Below, piece by piece: positions 16,816 through 25,760 of a stretch of 33,967 nt of DNA. Position 1 is the first letter of the stretch. Each line of letters starts with the position of its first letter. The notes under the pieces were generated by a model that was given only the letters and a program-made list of their open reading frames with translations, did no database searches and was not told where the DNA came from. The translations under genes and the position numbers were made by a program. The stretch covers positions 1 to 33,967 of the forward strand of contig CALVBL010000017.1 of assembly GCA_944325775.1 (NCBI GenBank), given 5' to 3'. Source of the DNA: an uncultured Helicobacter sp. (GTDB taxonomy: Bacteria > Campylobacterota > Campylobacteria > Campylobacterales > Helicobacteraceae).

Positions 16816-17982
16816 CTACTCGCGCACCATAGCGGCGAACTCTGCAAATAGCCTGCGTGCTTCTTTGGGTCCCGGGCTTGCCTCTGGGTGATGCTGGACA
16901 GAAAAAATAGGTTTGTTGTGATATTTAAGCCCCTCAATCGTCCCATCAAAAAGATTTCTATGCGTAACCTGCGCGATAGATTCTATAGAATCTGGCACGG
17001 AATAGTTGTGGTTTTGTGCTGTGATCTCGACTTCTTGAGTGATGAGATTTTTTACCGGGTGATTGCCCCCATGATGTCCAAATTTTAGCTTAAATGTCTC
17101 AAAACCATGCGCAATAGCCAAAAGCTGATGTCCTAAACAAATCCCAAACATAGGAATGCCTGAATCTATGAGTTTTTTAATCTGCTCAATCTCATCTGTG
17201 AGCACCAGCGGATCGCCCGGACCATTGGAGAGAAACACCCCACCTATCTCGCCACTCTCAAACCTCGCCAACACCTCATCAGCACTAAAGTTATATGGTA
17301 TCACCTCGACTTCTAGTCCCACGGCGTTGAGCTCATTGAGGATATTACGCTTGATACCGAAGTCTATGGCTACGATCTTCTTGTGCCACTGGGGCTTGGC
17401 ATAGCTAAAACTTTCAAAGCTAAATACAGAATCTTGGTGCGTGTAGGGTGTGGATGTAGAAACCTGCTTGATGTAATTGATATCTTGGATATGTGGCGCG
17501 GCGGCTAATTCCGCAGCAAGGGCTTGAACGTCATGCAGCTGCGTGCTTGCGATCATCATCATCGCGCCTTGTTTGGTAAGCATTTTAATAAGAGTGCGGG
17601 TGTCGATCCCACAGATTCCGATTATATTTTGGGCTTTGAGGAAATCCCCCAAAGACTGCTTGGCACGAAAATTTGAGTAGAGCTCGTTATAATTTGCGAC
17701 GATCACACCTTTGCAAAAGATTTGCCTAGATTCTTCGTCTTGGGGATTCACACCCACAATGCCAATCTCTGGCATACTAAATGTGATAAACTGCCCCGCA
17801 TAACTTGGATCAGTGATAATCTCTTCATATCCACTAAGCGAGGTGTTAAACACCACTTCGCCCACTGCTGTGCCCTCCGCACCAAAGCTCTTGGCTTGCA
17901 AAAACACACCATTTTCAAAATACAAAGAGATTGTCTGGAGATTCTGTGATACACTAGATTGTGAGGCTTTTGGCGTTGGCAT
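16816..17982 (-). CDS. carA: carbamoyl-phosphate synthase small subunit
   Basis: CarA is the glutaminase subunit that supplies ammonia to CarB for carbamoyl phosphate, used for arginine and pyrimidines. The 388 residues have an N-terminal CarA domain (FGAEGTAVGEVVFNTSLSGYEEIITDPSYAGQ) and a class I amidotransferase domain. The latter has LSNGPGDP near 252-258, nucleophile Cys282 in GICLGHQ, and His365 with Glu367 in HHPEASPG. An extra dozen polar residues at the N-terminus may mean the true start is slightly later. The ATG at 17982 overlaps the DUF507 stop by one base, so the two are coupled. carB is not nearby. I see no pyrimidine attenuator. Confidence 0.96.
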   Translation of the reverse strand: MPTPKASQSSVSQNLQTISLYFENGVFLQAKSFGAEGTAVGEVVFNTSLSGYEEIITDPSYAGQFITFSMPEIGIVGVNPQDEESRQIFCKGVIVANYNELYSNFRAKQSLGDFLKAQNIIGICGIDTRTLIKMLTKQGAMMMIASTQLHDVQALAAELAAAPHIQDINYIKQVSTSTPYTHQDSVFSFESFSYAKPQWHKKIVAIDFGIKRNILNELNAVGLEVEVIPYNFSADEVLARFESGEIGGVFLSNGPGDPLVLTDEIEQIKKLIDSGIPMFGICLGHQLLAIAHGFETFKLKFGHHGGNHPVKNLITQEVEITAQNHNYSVPDSIESIAQVTHRNLFDGTIEGLKYHNKPIFSVQHHPEASPGPKEARRLFAEFAAMVRE

Positions 17983-18533
17983 TAGGCAAGCCCCCTCTTG
18001 CGCAATTCTTCCTCATAGAGTTTGGCAAAGACGATCTCATACTCTTCACTCCCATATACAAGCTTCCTCTTGTATTTCTCAAGTTTTTTGAGCACCTCTT
18101 CCTCGCTTCTCTCATAGATTTTAGAATACTCATTGATGGACTTATGGATAATGTTTTTGATGATGATATCAGAGACTTTGAAGTCGATGGCATCGTTTTC
18201 TAAAAGACTATTGAGAATCTGGTGCGACAGATCGCTGCAGCGCTCCTCCCAGCGGATCGAAAAATTCTCATCTTGCGCGATCTGACGCTTAAACATTCTA
18301 AACATATCGCCCTCATCCATTCTATAAACTTCTATCTCATCGGTGTATTCTTCAAGAAGTGCTCTAGCGCGCTCATCGATAGCGCGCTCGGTTTGGATAT
18401 TGTCTTGCAGGATTTTCAACGCGATATCGCTTAGAGATTCTAAAGAACTATTGAGTGTTACAAAACTCGCATTCGCTAAGTCTAAACCGATTTTATTTGC
18501 GATATATGGGGCATGCTGGGCTTTTAGTCTCAT
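17982..18533 (-). CDS. DUF507 family protein
   Basis: A 183-residue, highly charged and mostly helical cytoplasmic protein. The MRLK...APYIANKIGLDL start, the two similar halves (ARALLEEYTDEIEVYRMDE and SDIIIKNIIHKSINEYSKI) and the C-terminal EEVLKKLEKYKRKLVYGSEEYEIVFAKLYEEELRKRG fit DUF507, a family known from epsilonproteobacteria and Aquificae with no assigned function. It is transcribed ahead of carA with stop and start overlapping, and AAGGAGA precedes its ATG. The coupling suggests expression with carA but says little about biochemical role. Confidence 0.8.
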   Translation of the reverse strand: MRLKAQHAPYIANKIGLDLANASFVTLNSSLESLSDIALKILQDNIQTERAIDERARALLEEYTDEIEVYRMDEGDMFRMFKRQIAQDENFSIRWEERCSDLSHQILNSLLENDAIDFKVSDIIIKNIIHKSINEYSKIYERSEEEVLKKLEKYKRKLVYGSEEYEIVFAKLYEEELRKRGLA

Positions 18534-18560
18534 AGAATCTCCTTAGCTAAATTTCTTGTA

Positions 18561-18566
18561 ATTGTA
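18561..18566 (-). promoter_or_regulatory. -10 box for DUF507-carA
   Basis: TACAAT on the minus strand lies 28 bases before the DUF507 start codon, a suitable place for a -10 element. No -35 box is clear, as is usual in Helicobacter. Confidence 0.4.
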
Positions 18567-18590
18567 ACGCGCCTAAGGTAAAAAAAGGCT

Positions 18591-19331
18591 TTATTGCTGT
18601 TTTTCATACACATAGGGCACAGACCTTATGCCCGCTGCACTCACGCGCTCACTTAGATTCATAATGTCGCTAAAATCATCGTTTTGGTATTTTTGTGGCA
18701 GCTCGTAGCCTTTTTTGAAAACCTCTTGGAGCAAGGCAATCTTAGTCTGTGTGTCGGGTAGCTCGGCTAGTCGCACTCGCAGCATAGAAGATTTGAGCGC
18801 AGAATCTTTGCCCAAAAACCCTACCAGCACCACATACACATTGCTATCTTTAAGGCGCTTTTGGAGATTCTGGATTTCTTTTTGGCATGATGGGCAGTTG
18901 GGATCTGCCACGATATAGGTGACTTTTGAGGATTGAGTAGAGGCAGTAAGCTTTACCATCTCATGATCTTGGAGTGATTGGAAAAGCTTGGCTATCTCTT
19001 TGCCATCGGCTTTTTGATTGTTGTTCTGGGTTTGTTTGATGAAATTTGCCACATCCGCAGAATCTGTGAGATCTTGGGAGAAAAATACATTTGTCGCACC
19101 AAAGACTAAGCTCGCATCGCTTGTGACAAACAAAGGCACCTTGAGATCGCCCGTCTGCACGATCACAAGTTTGAGAGATTCAGAGCTTTTGAGATTTTGC
19201 ACGCTTAGGACTTTGACATCTTGAGAAGTGCGCTGCTTGATAAGCGCGACTAGCTTATTTTCAAAACTCGCACTTAGAGCTACACTCATACACATAGTGA
19301 GCAACAATAAGACTTTACTAAGAGGCTTCAT
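18591..19331 (-). CDS. periplasmic DsbC/DsbG-like thiol-disulfide protein
   Basis: A 246-residue exported protein with a signal peptide ending near SVALSA. The N-terminal hundred residues resemble the DsbC dimerisation domain (FENKLVALIKQRTSQDVKVLSVQNLK). A thioredoxin fold follows, with active site CPSC at Cys148 and Cys151 (numbered from the longer start) in VADPNCPSCQKEI, and a cis-Pro loop near the end (AGIRSVPYVYE). It probably oxidises, reduces or isomerises disulfides of secreted proteins; which of these is not decided by sequence. I chose ATG 19331, since AAGGA is five bases upstream, over ATG 19337, which touches it. It is divergent from folK. No DsbB or DsbD-like partner is nearby. 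Confidence 0.8.
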   Translation of the reverse strand: MKPLSKVLLLLTMCMSVALSASFENKLVALIKQRTSQDVKVLSVQNLKSSESLKLVIVQTGDLKVPLFVTSDASLVFGATNVFFSQDLTDSADVANFIKQTQNNNQKADGKEIAKLFQSLQDHEMVKLTASTQSSKVTYIVADPNCPSCQKEIQNLQKRLKDSNVYVVLVGFLGKDSALKSSMLRVRLAELPDTQTKIALLQEVFKKGYELPQKYQNDDFSDIMNLSERVSAAGIRSVPYVYEKQQ

Positions 19332-19360
19332 ACGCATTCCTTGCTTTAAAAATTTTAATC

Positions 19361-19366
19361 TATAAT
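19361..19366 (+). promoter_or_regulatory. -10 box for folK and the flagellar operon
   Basis: TATAAT, preceded by an A/T-rich stretch, lies 38 bases before the folK start codon. It is the best vegetative promoter in front of folK-flhF-flhG-fliA-fliM-fliY, which suggests housekeeping (early-class) expression of these regulators. Confidence 0.6.
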
Positions 19367-19403
19367 TGTATTTGCTTTTTGCAAATAATCACAAAGGTCT
19401 GGT

Positions 19404-19889
19404 TTGAATCTCACACTAAGCGCGGCTAACCATTATCCTAAGACTTCCGCACACAAGATACGCAAACATCATCGTACGCGCAATACCGTACTCCTAGGCA
19501 TAGGTGGCAACAAACCCCGCACACTTAGAGCCTTCAGAGATCTGTATAGAATCTTGCGCACTCACCCCAAAATCTCCTACATAGAATCTAGCCCGCTTTT
19601 GCACAATCCCGCGTTTGGATTTGTCAATCAGCCGCCATTCCAAAATGCCACGATTTATCTGCACACTACGTACAATCTCACCGAGCTCTATGCGCTTGTG
19701 TTTTACCTAGAGAGGCGCTTTGGACGACCTAAAAAACGCGCGTTTAAAAATGCCCCGAGAATCTTAGACATTGACATAATTTTTTTTAACAAATTGATTT
19801 TAAAGCGAGCTTATCTTACAATCCCGCATTCACATTGGCAAAGTCGAGAGAGCGTGTGCATTCCAATGAGTTTTATGAAGTTTGACTAA
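19404..19889 (+). CDS. folK: HPPK, 2-amino-4-hydroxy-6-hydroxymethyldihydropteridine pyrophosphokinase (TTG start)
   Basis: FolK transfers pyrophosphate from ATP to the pterin in folate synthesis. Recognisable parts are LLGIGGNKPRTLRAFRDLY (a GxGxN version of the family's GSNLGD start), SPLLHNPAF with QPPFQNATIYL, and RRFGRPKKRAFKNAPRILD followed by IDIIFF, whose two Asp residues bind magnesium. The ending IPHSHWQSRESVCIPM replaces the usual P(H)PR...R.FVL. The 30 basic residues before LLGIGG are unusual, but no later start is available; TTG 19404 has AAAGG six bases upstream. A run of eight T lies inside the gene (19780-19787). It ends nine bases before flhF. Confidence 0.88.
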   Translation: MNLTLSAANHYPKTSAHKIRKHHRTRNTVLLGIGGNKPRTLRAFRDLYRILRTHPKISYIESSPLLHNPAFGFVNQPPFQNATIYLHTTYNLTELYALVFYLERRFGRPKKRAFKNAPRILDIDIIFFNKLILKRAYLTIPHSHWQSRESVCIPMSFMKFD

Positions 19890-19898
19890 AGGGGCGTT

Positions 19899-21356
19899 AT
19901 GGCAAAAAAACTACATACATTTATGGGGGAAACTCCGGCAGAAGCGATGAAAAAGGCTAGAGAGAGCTTCGGGGAGGACGCGCAAGTCGTGCAGACAAAG
20001 GAAGTGCGCAAAAAATCGCTCAATCAAGCGGGATTGTATGAAATGACGGTGATGATTGATGAGGAAGCCACTCCGGCGACAGAGAATCTAGATTCACAAA
20101 ATATCGTGCAAAATAGCGTGCAGCAGCGACTAGAGGAAATCGCCAAGCGCCAACTTGCCAAAAAGCGTGAGGAAAAAGAAAGGGGGCTTGATGAAGTGAG
20201 CTTGCAGCTAAGTGACGCGGTGCGCGAGATATCAGAGATCGCCAATGTCCCTACCAAACTCCCAAACACACCACCAAAAACACCCAAAAAAATCACCAAT
20301 AACCTGCCCAATGCCAATCCCTACAAGAGCGCTGCTGCCACCACTGCCCCTGTGAATCTATCTCAAAAAGATGTAGATTCTAAGATCGAGGATATGCAAC
20401 GTATCCGCATAAACCAAGCAAGCCTAGAGCGCGGTGAGCTCAAAGAAATCCGCCAAGAACTTGACAAAATCAATGACAAAATGAAGATTATCCAAAATAT
20501 GTTTTGGGAGGAGCGCGCGCCAGAGGGACTAAACATACCCCAAGAATTTGCAGAGATCTATAGGATCGCTAAGAGCAGCGGTATGAATAAGGAGCATTTG
20601 GATATGATTATGCGCCTAAGTCTTGAGCTGATGCCTTTAAGAATGCGCGAAAACTCCACGATGATCAAGCGGTATTTTCGCGAGGTGCTGCGCAAGATGA
20701 TTTATTGTCGCAGTGAAAATCTCCAAGTAGGACAAAAACGCATAATGATGTTTGTCGGTCCCACCGGTGTGGGCAAAACCACGACCCTAGCCAAACTCGC
20801 CGCACGCTACTCGCTTATGATGGAAAAACGCCATAAAGTGGGTATCATCACGCTTGATACCTATCGCTTAGCGGCAGTGGATCAGCTGATGGCGTATGCG
20901 CGTATGATGCGCCTTAGTATCGATACAGTGGTAGAACCCGATGAGTTTGGCAAGGCTATAGATTCACTACGACATTGTGATTATATTCTTATCGATACTG
21001 CTGGGCATTCCCAACACGACAAGCAAAAACTCGAAATGCTAAAAAGCTACATCGACAACGACTATAAGATCGATGTGTCACTTGTGCTTGCGCTCAATGC
21101 CAAATATGAAGATCTGCGCGATACTTATAGTGCTTTTAGCGGGAGCTTAGAGCTTGATACACTTATTTTTAGCAAACTTGATGAGAGCAGGAATTTTGGC
21201 AATATGTTCTCACTCATCTATGAGACCAAAAAACCCGTGAGCTACCTCTCTATCGGGCAGAGCGTGCCAAATGATCTACTTGTCGCCACCAACGACTATC
21301 TCGTGGATTGTTTGCTGGAAGGCTTTAGAAAACCTCAAGAAAAACCAAACTTCTAG
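19899..21356 (+). CDS. flhF: flagellar biosynthesis SRP-type GTPase FlhF
   Basis: FlhF marks the cell pole for flagellum assembly and is needed for flagellar gene expression in Helicobacter and Campylobacter. The 485-residue protein has the basic B-domain (KLHTFMGETPAEAMKKARES then FGEDAQVVQT), a low-complexity linker (about 60-160), an N-domain of helices, and an SRP-like G domain. In the G domain are the P-loop GPTGVGKTT at 287-295, TLDTYRLAAVDQL near 318-330, the G3 motif DTAGHSQHD, and a SKLDE G4 motif. It is followed eight bases later by its partner flhG. Confidence 0.97.
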   Translation: MAKKLHTFMGETPAEAMKKARESFGEDAQVVQTKEVRKKSLNQAGLYEMTVMIDEEATPATENLDSQNIVQNSVQQRLEEIAKRQLAKKREEKERGLDEVSLQLSDAVREISEIANVPTKLPNTPPKTPKKITNNLPNANPYKSAAATTAPVNLSQKDVDSKIEDMQRIRINQASLERGELKEIRQELDKINDKMKIIQNMFWEERAPEGLNIPQEFAEIYRIAKSSGMNKEHLDMIMRLSLELMPLRMRENSTMIKRYFREVLRKMIYCRSENLQVGQKRIMMFVGPTGVGKTTTLAKLAARYSLMMEKRHKVGIITLDTYRLAAVDQLMAYARMMRLSIDTVVEPDEFGKAIDSLRHCDYILIDTAGHSQHDKQKLEMLKSYIDNDYKIDVSLVLALNAKYEDLRDTYSAFSGSLELDTLIFSKLDESRNFGNMFSLIYETKKPVSYLSIGQSVPNDLLVATNDYLVDCLLEGFRKPQEKPNF

Positions 21357-21364
21357 GAACTAGT

Positions 21365-22252
21365 ATGCACGCCCACCAAGCTAGCGCCCTCCAAGAGCTG
21401 GTCAGATCCCAATCCAAAAGACAATATAGCAAAACGCGCTTCATCGCCATCACTAGTGGCAAAGGTGGCGTGGGCAAATCCACCATAAGCGCAAATCTCG
21501 CGTATGCATTATGGAAAAAGGGCAAGAAAGTAGCAGTGTTTGACGCAGATATCGGGCTAGCAAATCTCGATCTAATCTTTGGTGTGAAAACACCTTATAA
21601 TATCCTGCATGCTTTGCGCGGGGAAGTGAGTTTCAATCAAGTGGTGCATACCATTGAGCAGGGGCTTTATCTCATTCCGGGCGATAGCGGCGATGAGATT
21701 CTGAAATATGCTAATACGGGGGTCTTGGAGCGATTTATAGAAGAAAGTGATATTTTGGATTCTATTGATTATATGATCATCGATACGGGTGCGGGCATAG
21801 GTGGCGTGACACAGCGATTTTTAGACGCGAGCGATATGCTCATAGTTGTTACGATGCGCGATCCTTCCGCGCTCACTGATGCCTATGCCACTATCAAACT
21901 CAACGCCAAGAGCAAAAATGACATCGCACTCATCATCAATATGGCACAAAACGCTAAGGAAGCCAAAGCAATCTATGAGCGCATACGCGACGTGGCGTGT
22001 GAAAAGATCCCTTCTTTAAGCCTGCATTATCTAGGATTTTTAGCTCAAAGCAGTGCAGTCTCTCAAGCCACGCGCGCTAGAGAGTTGTTTTATAAAGCCC
22101 AACCTCTCTCGCCACCAAAAATACAGCTTGATGAGATTCTCAAAGAGCTTTTTACATTAGAATCTAAGTTTTTTTCTGTGGAACAAAATATGCTTTCACA
22201 ATCCCAAAGTGCATTGGGCTCTTTTTTTAAGAGAATGTTGGGTTATTTGTAG
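21365..22252 (+). CDS. flhG: flagellar number regulator FlhG (MinD/ParA-type ATPase)
   Basis: FlhG limits flagellar number by stimulating FlhF GTP hydrolysis; in Campylobacter it also affects division placement. The 295-residue protein starts with an activation helix (HQASALQELVRSQ) similar to the DQAxxLR motif that contacts FlhF. The deviant Walker A is at 32-40 (GKGGVGKST), then DADIGLANLDLIFG and DTGAGIG for magnesium and switch regions. The C-terminus (FFKRMLGYL) resembles an amphipathic membrane-binding helix as in MinD. AGGAAC precedes the ATG. It lies between flhF and a small membrane protein gene. Confidence 0.96.
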   Translation: MHAHQASALQELVRSQSKRQYSKTRFIAITSGKGGVGKSTISANLAYALWKKGKKVAVFDADIGLANLDLIFGVKTPYNILHALRGEVSFNQVVHTIEQGLYLIPGDSGDEILKYANTGVLERFIEESDILDSIDYMIIDTGAGIGGVTQRFLDASDMLIVVTMRDPSALTDAYATIKLNAKSKNDIALIINMAQNAKEAKAIYERIRDVACEKIPSLSLHYLGFLAQSSAVSQATRARELFYKAQPLSPPKIQLDEILKELFTLESKFFSVEQNMLSQSQSALGSFFKRMLGYL

Positions 22253-22263
22253 GTGGGGAAGTA

Positions 22264-22593
22264 ATGAAGCCAGATAATTATATGAGTTTTGGCATTGTTT
22301 CGGGGTTTTTTATCGGACTCGCTTTCTCAATCGTGAAGTTTGAAGATCCCGCGTTTATGGTTATTTGGACGATCATCACCACGATTGGAATCTACCTCAT
22401 TATCGCTGTGTCTATTGCATTGTATTTTTGGTTTTTGGACTTTAGCAAATCCAATGTGAAAAAAGACAAGCTAGAGCAAAACCTAGAATACTACCGCCTA
22501 GAGTTTGACAAGCGAGAGCGCGAAGTGGCAAAGATCCGCACATTCTTAAAAAGTATAGAATCCGATCACGAAGAAGAGAACGCTAATGCCTAA
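22264..22593 (+). CDS. small two-helix membrane protein of the fliA operon (HP1033-like)
   Basis: A 109-residue protein with two hydrophobic segments (about 8-27 and 32-58) and a charged helical tail (KSNVKKDKLEQNLEYYRLE onwards) that could form a coiled coil. It has no catalytic motifs and I know no function. Its place between flhG and fliA is shared with H. pylori (the HP1033 position, from memory), suggesting a conserved link to flagellar control or simple co-transcription. A GGGGAAG site precedes the ATG. Confidence 0.75.
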   Translation: MKPDNYMSFGIVSGFFIGLAFSIVKFEDPAFMVIWTIITTIGIYLIIAVSIALYFWFLDFSKSNVKKDKLEQNLEYYRLEFDKREREVAKIRTFLKSIESDHEEENANA

Positions 22594-22626
22594 AAGCCCA
22601 AAAATACAATACAAAAGGTAGCAAGT

Positions 22627-23328
22627 ATGCCAAAGCACGCAAACGCCTACAATCAGAATCTCAAATACGCACAAGATGAGCTTGCTACGCAATATCTCCC
22701 AGCAGTCAAGGCGATGGCATTTCGCCTCAAAGAGCGTCTGCCAAGCTCGATTGATGTGATGGATTTGGTATCTATCGGGGCGGAGGAGCTTGTCAAACTT
22801 GCAAGGCGTTATGATAGCTCGATTAATGACTCTTTTTGGGGCTTTGCTAAAACGCGTGTCAATGGGGCAATGCTGGATTATCTGCGCTCACTTGATGTGC
22901 TTTCGCGCTCTAATAGAAAGCTTGTAAAAAGCATAGATTTTGAAGTCTCTAAGTATTTTAACCAATATCAAGAAGAGCCAAGCGATGAATATCTTGCCAA
23001 AGTGCTGGGTGAAGAGGTCTCAAAGATCAAAGAGGCGCGTATGGCAAGCGATATTTATGCGCTCGTACCTATCGATGAGCAATACAACGCCATCATCGGG
23101 GACAATATCCTAGAGGACTTGCAGCAAGAAGAACTCATAGAAATCATCTCTAAGATTTTGCAGGGCTTAAGCCAAAGGGAGCAGATGATTATCCAGCTGT
23201 ATTATTTCGAAGAACTTAGTCTCAAGGAGATAAGCGAGATCCTTGGTATCACAGAATCTAGAATCTCACAAATCTCAAAAGAAGTGATCAAAAAGGTGCG
23301 CCTCGCTCTAGGAGAACTCAATGGCTGA
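22627..23328 (+). CDS. fliA: flagellar sigma factor sigma-28
   Basis: FliA directs RNA polymerase to late flagellar promoters such as flaA and is held by FlgM. The 233 residues contain region 2 (SSIDVMDLVSIGAEELVKLA then FAKTRVNGAMLDYLRSLD), a region 3 segment around EYLAKVLGEEVSKIKEA, and region 4 with helix-turn-helix LSLKEISEILGITESRISQI followed by a basic helix. It is complete. The stop overlaps the fliM start by eight bases, so the switch gene is translationally coupled. No flgM in the window. Confidence 0.96.
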   Translation: MPKHANAYNQNLKYAQDELATQYLPAVKAMAFRLKERLPSSIDVMDLVSIGAEELVKLARRYDSSINDSFWGFAKTRVNGAMLDYLRSLDVLSRSNRKLVKSIDFEVSKYFNQYQEEPSDEYLAKVLGEEVSKIKEARMASDIYALVPIDEQYNAIIGDNILEDLQQEELIEIISKILQGLSQREQMIIQLYYFEELSLKEISEILGITESRISQISKEVIKKVRLALGELNG

Positions 23329-24385
23329 TATTCTAAGTCAAGAAGAAATAGACGCGCTCTTAGAGGTTGTCGATGATGGCGGCGATACCGAAAGCTTAGA
23401 AAAAGAAGATGTCCTCCATCAAAAGCAAGTAACCCTCTATGACTTCAAGCGCCCAAACCGCGTCAGCAAAGAGCAACTTCGTGCGTTCAAAAGTATTCAT
23501 GACAAGATGGCGCGCTCACTCTCTTCACAAATCTCTGCAGTTATGCGCTCTATCGTGGAGATTCAGCTCCATAGCGTGGATCAGATGACCTATGGGGAAT
23601 TTTTGATGAGTTTGCCAAGCCCCACGAGTTTTAATGTCTTCTCGATGAAGCCCCTAGAGGGCAGCGGTGTGCTAGAGATAAACCCCAGCATCGCCTTCCC
23701 GATGATCGATAGACTCCTAGGCGGCAAAGGCGATCCATACGAAAATGCGCGCGAATTTAGCGATATAGAGCTCAATTTACTTGATACGATCTTACGCCAA
23801 ATGATGCAAAATCTCAAGGAGGCGTGGAGCTCGGTTACGGATATTTTCCCAAGTATCGATGCTAAAGAATCTAGCCCCAATGTCGTGCAAATCGTGGCGC
23901 AAAATGAAATTGTGATTATGGTGGTAATGGAGATCATCATCGGGCATTCTAGCGGTATGATGAATATCTGCTACCCAGTGATCGCGCTAGAGACGGTGCT
24001 CTCACGCCTAGCGACTAGGGATCTTATGCTTAGCGATACCAGCTCCAAAAAATCACGCAACAAAGAGCTCCAAGCACTTGTAGCCGGTGCGAATGTGATC
24101 GTCTCTGCTTTCATCGGTGAGACAGATCTCACATTGCGTGAGGTGCTGGATCTAGAAGTGGGTGATATCGTGCGTCTTGATGCGGTGGCCGATGATACGG
24201 TGCGTGTGTGTATCGATGGTAGGGAGAAATACATCGCTACGATTGGCTTACAACGTTATCGCAAAACCATCTGTGTCAAAGAAGTGATCAAAACCGAAAA
24301 AGATTATGTCAAAGAAGTGCTTGAAATGCTTGAAGCACAGCGCAAAAATAAGGTTATTGATCTTGAGGAAGAAGAGAGTGAATAG
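23321..24385 (+). CDS. fliM: flagellar motor switch protein FliM
   Basis: FliM is the middle C-ring protein that binds phosphorylated CheY. The N-terminal peptide MADILSQEEIDALLEVV is the CheY-P binding motif. A CheC-like middle domain follows (about 45-235, with HDKMARSLSSQISAVMRSIV and the GGKG motif near LLGGKGDPYENA), and a C-terminal SpoA/FliN-like domain (TDLTLREVLDLEVGDIVRLD). The length of 354 is normal. The ATG lies within the fliA end (ATGGCTGA), and fliY follows eight bases after the stop. Confidence 0.97.
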   Translation: MADILSQEEIDALLEVVDDGGDTESLEKEDVLHQKQVTLYDFKRPNRVSKEQLRAFKSIHDKMARSLSSQISAVMRSIVEIQLHSVDQMTYGEFLMSLPSPTSFNVFSMKPLEGSGVLEINPSIAFPMIDRLLGGKGDPYENAREFSDIELNLLDTILRQMMQNLKEAWSSVTDIFPSIDAKESSPNVVQIVAQNEIVIMVVMEIIIGHSSGMMNICYPVIALETVLSRLATRDLMLSDTSSKKSRNKELQALVAGANVIVSAFIGETDLTLREVLDLEVGDIVRLDAVADDTVRVCIDGREKYIATIGLQRYRKTICVKEVIKTEKDYVKEVLEMLEAQRKNKVIDLEEEESE

Positions 24386-24393
24386 GAGAGAAA

Positions 24394-25218
24394 ATGAAGC
24401 AGTTTCTTGATTTGATCATCGCCGAGACGACCGCCACGATTGAAGGCTTGATGGGACGCAATGCAAGCGTGGAGCACACACGCGATAATAATGTCAGCCT
24501 TGATATGCTTCCTGCAAACTATGGTATAGCCTACATCACAGCTAGTGGTGAGGGCAGTGGCGAGCTTGCAGTAGTGATCCCCGCAGATATGGGTAGCGCA
24601 CTATCAGATATGATGCTAGGGGGCGATGGAGAGAGCAAAGAAGAGCTAAGCAGTGATGATCTAGACGCGCTCAAAGAAATAGTCTCTAATATCTTTGGAG
24701 CGATTTCTACCAATTTAGGCTCACAAAAGGATTTGCCTAAGCTAAGCTTTAGCTGCACGCAAATGGATTTTGTCCAGCAGAGCATTGACTTGAGTAGATT
24801 CCAAAAAGCCTATATCTTTCATTTTTCGCTAGATTCTATTAATGCAGATTTTATCCTGCTTGCTTCAGAATCTTTCGTAGAGGTTTTTGAGCCAAAAGCC
24901 ACTGCCAATACTAACGCACAAGCCACAGAATCTCACGCGCTCTCTGCCACAGAGTTTAAAAACATCAGTATGATCCTAGATGTGCGGCTCAATGTCAAGG
25001 TGCGTATCGGACAAAAACGAATGCTTCTTAAAGATGTGATCTCTATGGATATTGGTAGTGTGATCGAGCTAAACCAGCTTGCCAATGACCCGCTAGAGAT
25101 TCTCGTCGATGACAAAGTGATAGCACGTGGGGAAGTAGTGATCGTCGATGGGAACTTCGGGATACAAATCACGGATATCGGCTCTAAGCGCGAGCGGCTA
25201 GAGCAGCTGCGTGGGTAG
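24394..25218 (+). CDS. fliY: flagellar motor switch protein FliY
   Basis: FliY combines a CheC-like phosphatase domain with a C-terminal FliN-like SpoA domain and is part of the C-ring in Helicobacter, alongside a separate FliN. The 274 residues start MKQFLDLIIAETTATIEGLM, contain a CheC-like middle (GSALSDMMLGGDGE and SSDDLDALKEIVSNIFGA), and end in the SpoA domain (VRIGQKRMLLKDVISMDIGS then VIELNQLANDPLEILVDDK). No CheY-binding peptide of the FliM kind is seen at the N-terminus. AGGAGAG precedes the ATG. It is followed at once by a HugZ-like gene. Confidence 0.94.
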   Translation: MKQFLDLIIAETTATIEGLMGRNASVEHTRDNNVSLDMLPANYGIAYITASGEGSGELAVVIPADMGSALSDMMLGGDGESKEELSSDDLDALKEIVSNIFGAISTNLGSQKDLPKLSFSCTQMDFVQQSIDLSRFQKAYIFHFSLDSINADFILLASESFVEVFEPKATANTNAQATESHALSATEFKNISMILDVRLNVKVRIGQKRMLLKDVISMDIGSVIELNQLANDPLEILVDDKVIARGEVVIVDGNFGIQITDIGSKRERLEQLRG

Positions 25219-25226
25219 GAGTGCGT

Positions 25227-25733
25227 ATGGAATCTATAGCTAGGGAGATAGAAACTTTTAAAGATTCTTTTGATTCTATCTTGCTTGCCTCACTCTCACC
25301 AGAAAATCTCCCGCACCTTAGCTACTCACCTCTGCTACGCTATGAGGGGGAGTATCATCTCTACATTAGTGAGGTAGCCCAGCACTTTGCTAATCTCCGG
25401 GCAAACCCTGATCGCGCGCAAGTGATGTTTATCCAAGACGAGAGTCAAAGCCCAATGCTCCTAGCACGCACAAGACTCACCTATGATGTGCGTGTGGAAT
25501 TTTTGCCACGCGATGAGTATTTTGAAAAAGTCTATGATAGCTTTGAATCTCGCGTGGGTAGCAATGGTGGTGTCTCTGCAGTGCGCAATATGCTAGATTT
25601 CCATCTTGTGAGACTACACTTTGGAGAAGGGCGATTTGTCAAGGGATTTGGGCAAGCCTATACGATTAGCAAAGATGGCGCAATCTCACACATCGGGGGC
25701 AAAGGCATGCCCCACGCAATACCACACAAATAA
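25227..25733 (+). CDS. HugZ-like / pyridoxamine 5'-phosphate oxidase-fold protein
   Basis: A 168-residue split-barrel protein. The N-terminal part (LASLSPENLPHLSYSPLLRY) and the C-terminal FGEGRFVKGFGQAYTI and GKGMPHAIPHK resemble HugZ heme oxygenases of Helicobacter, which use this fold and a C-terminal His to hold heme. The protein is much shorter than HugZ (about 250), so heme degradation is not shown; another flavin- or heme-linked role is possible. I chose ATG 25227 with GTAGGAG at suitable spacing over GTG 25221. It is the last gene of the flagellar operon, as in H. pylori (HP1029 position, from memory), which is odd for a heme protein. Confidence 0.65.
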   Translation: MESIAREIETFKDSFDSILLASLSPENLPHLSYSPLLRYEGEYHLYISEVAQHFANLRANPDRAQVMFIQDESQSPMLLARTRLTYDVRVEFLPRDEYFEKVYDSFESRVGSNGGVSAVRNMLDFHLVRLHFGEGRFVKGFGQAYTISKDGAISHIGGKGMPHAIPHK

Positions 25734-25760
25734 CCATATAATACAAGATTCACACAATCC

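Noticed and set aside
19780..19787. T8 run in folK (similar eight-base A/T runs at 3531-3538 and 7838-7845) as phase-variable tracts
   Set aside because: All three genes are in frame, housekeeping-type and the runs are short; there is no second-frame continuation as seen for the G10 tract.
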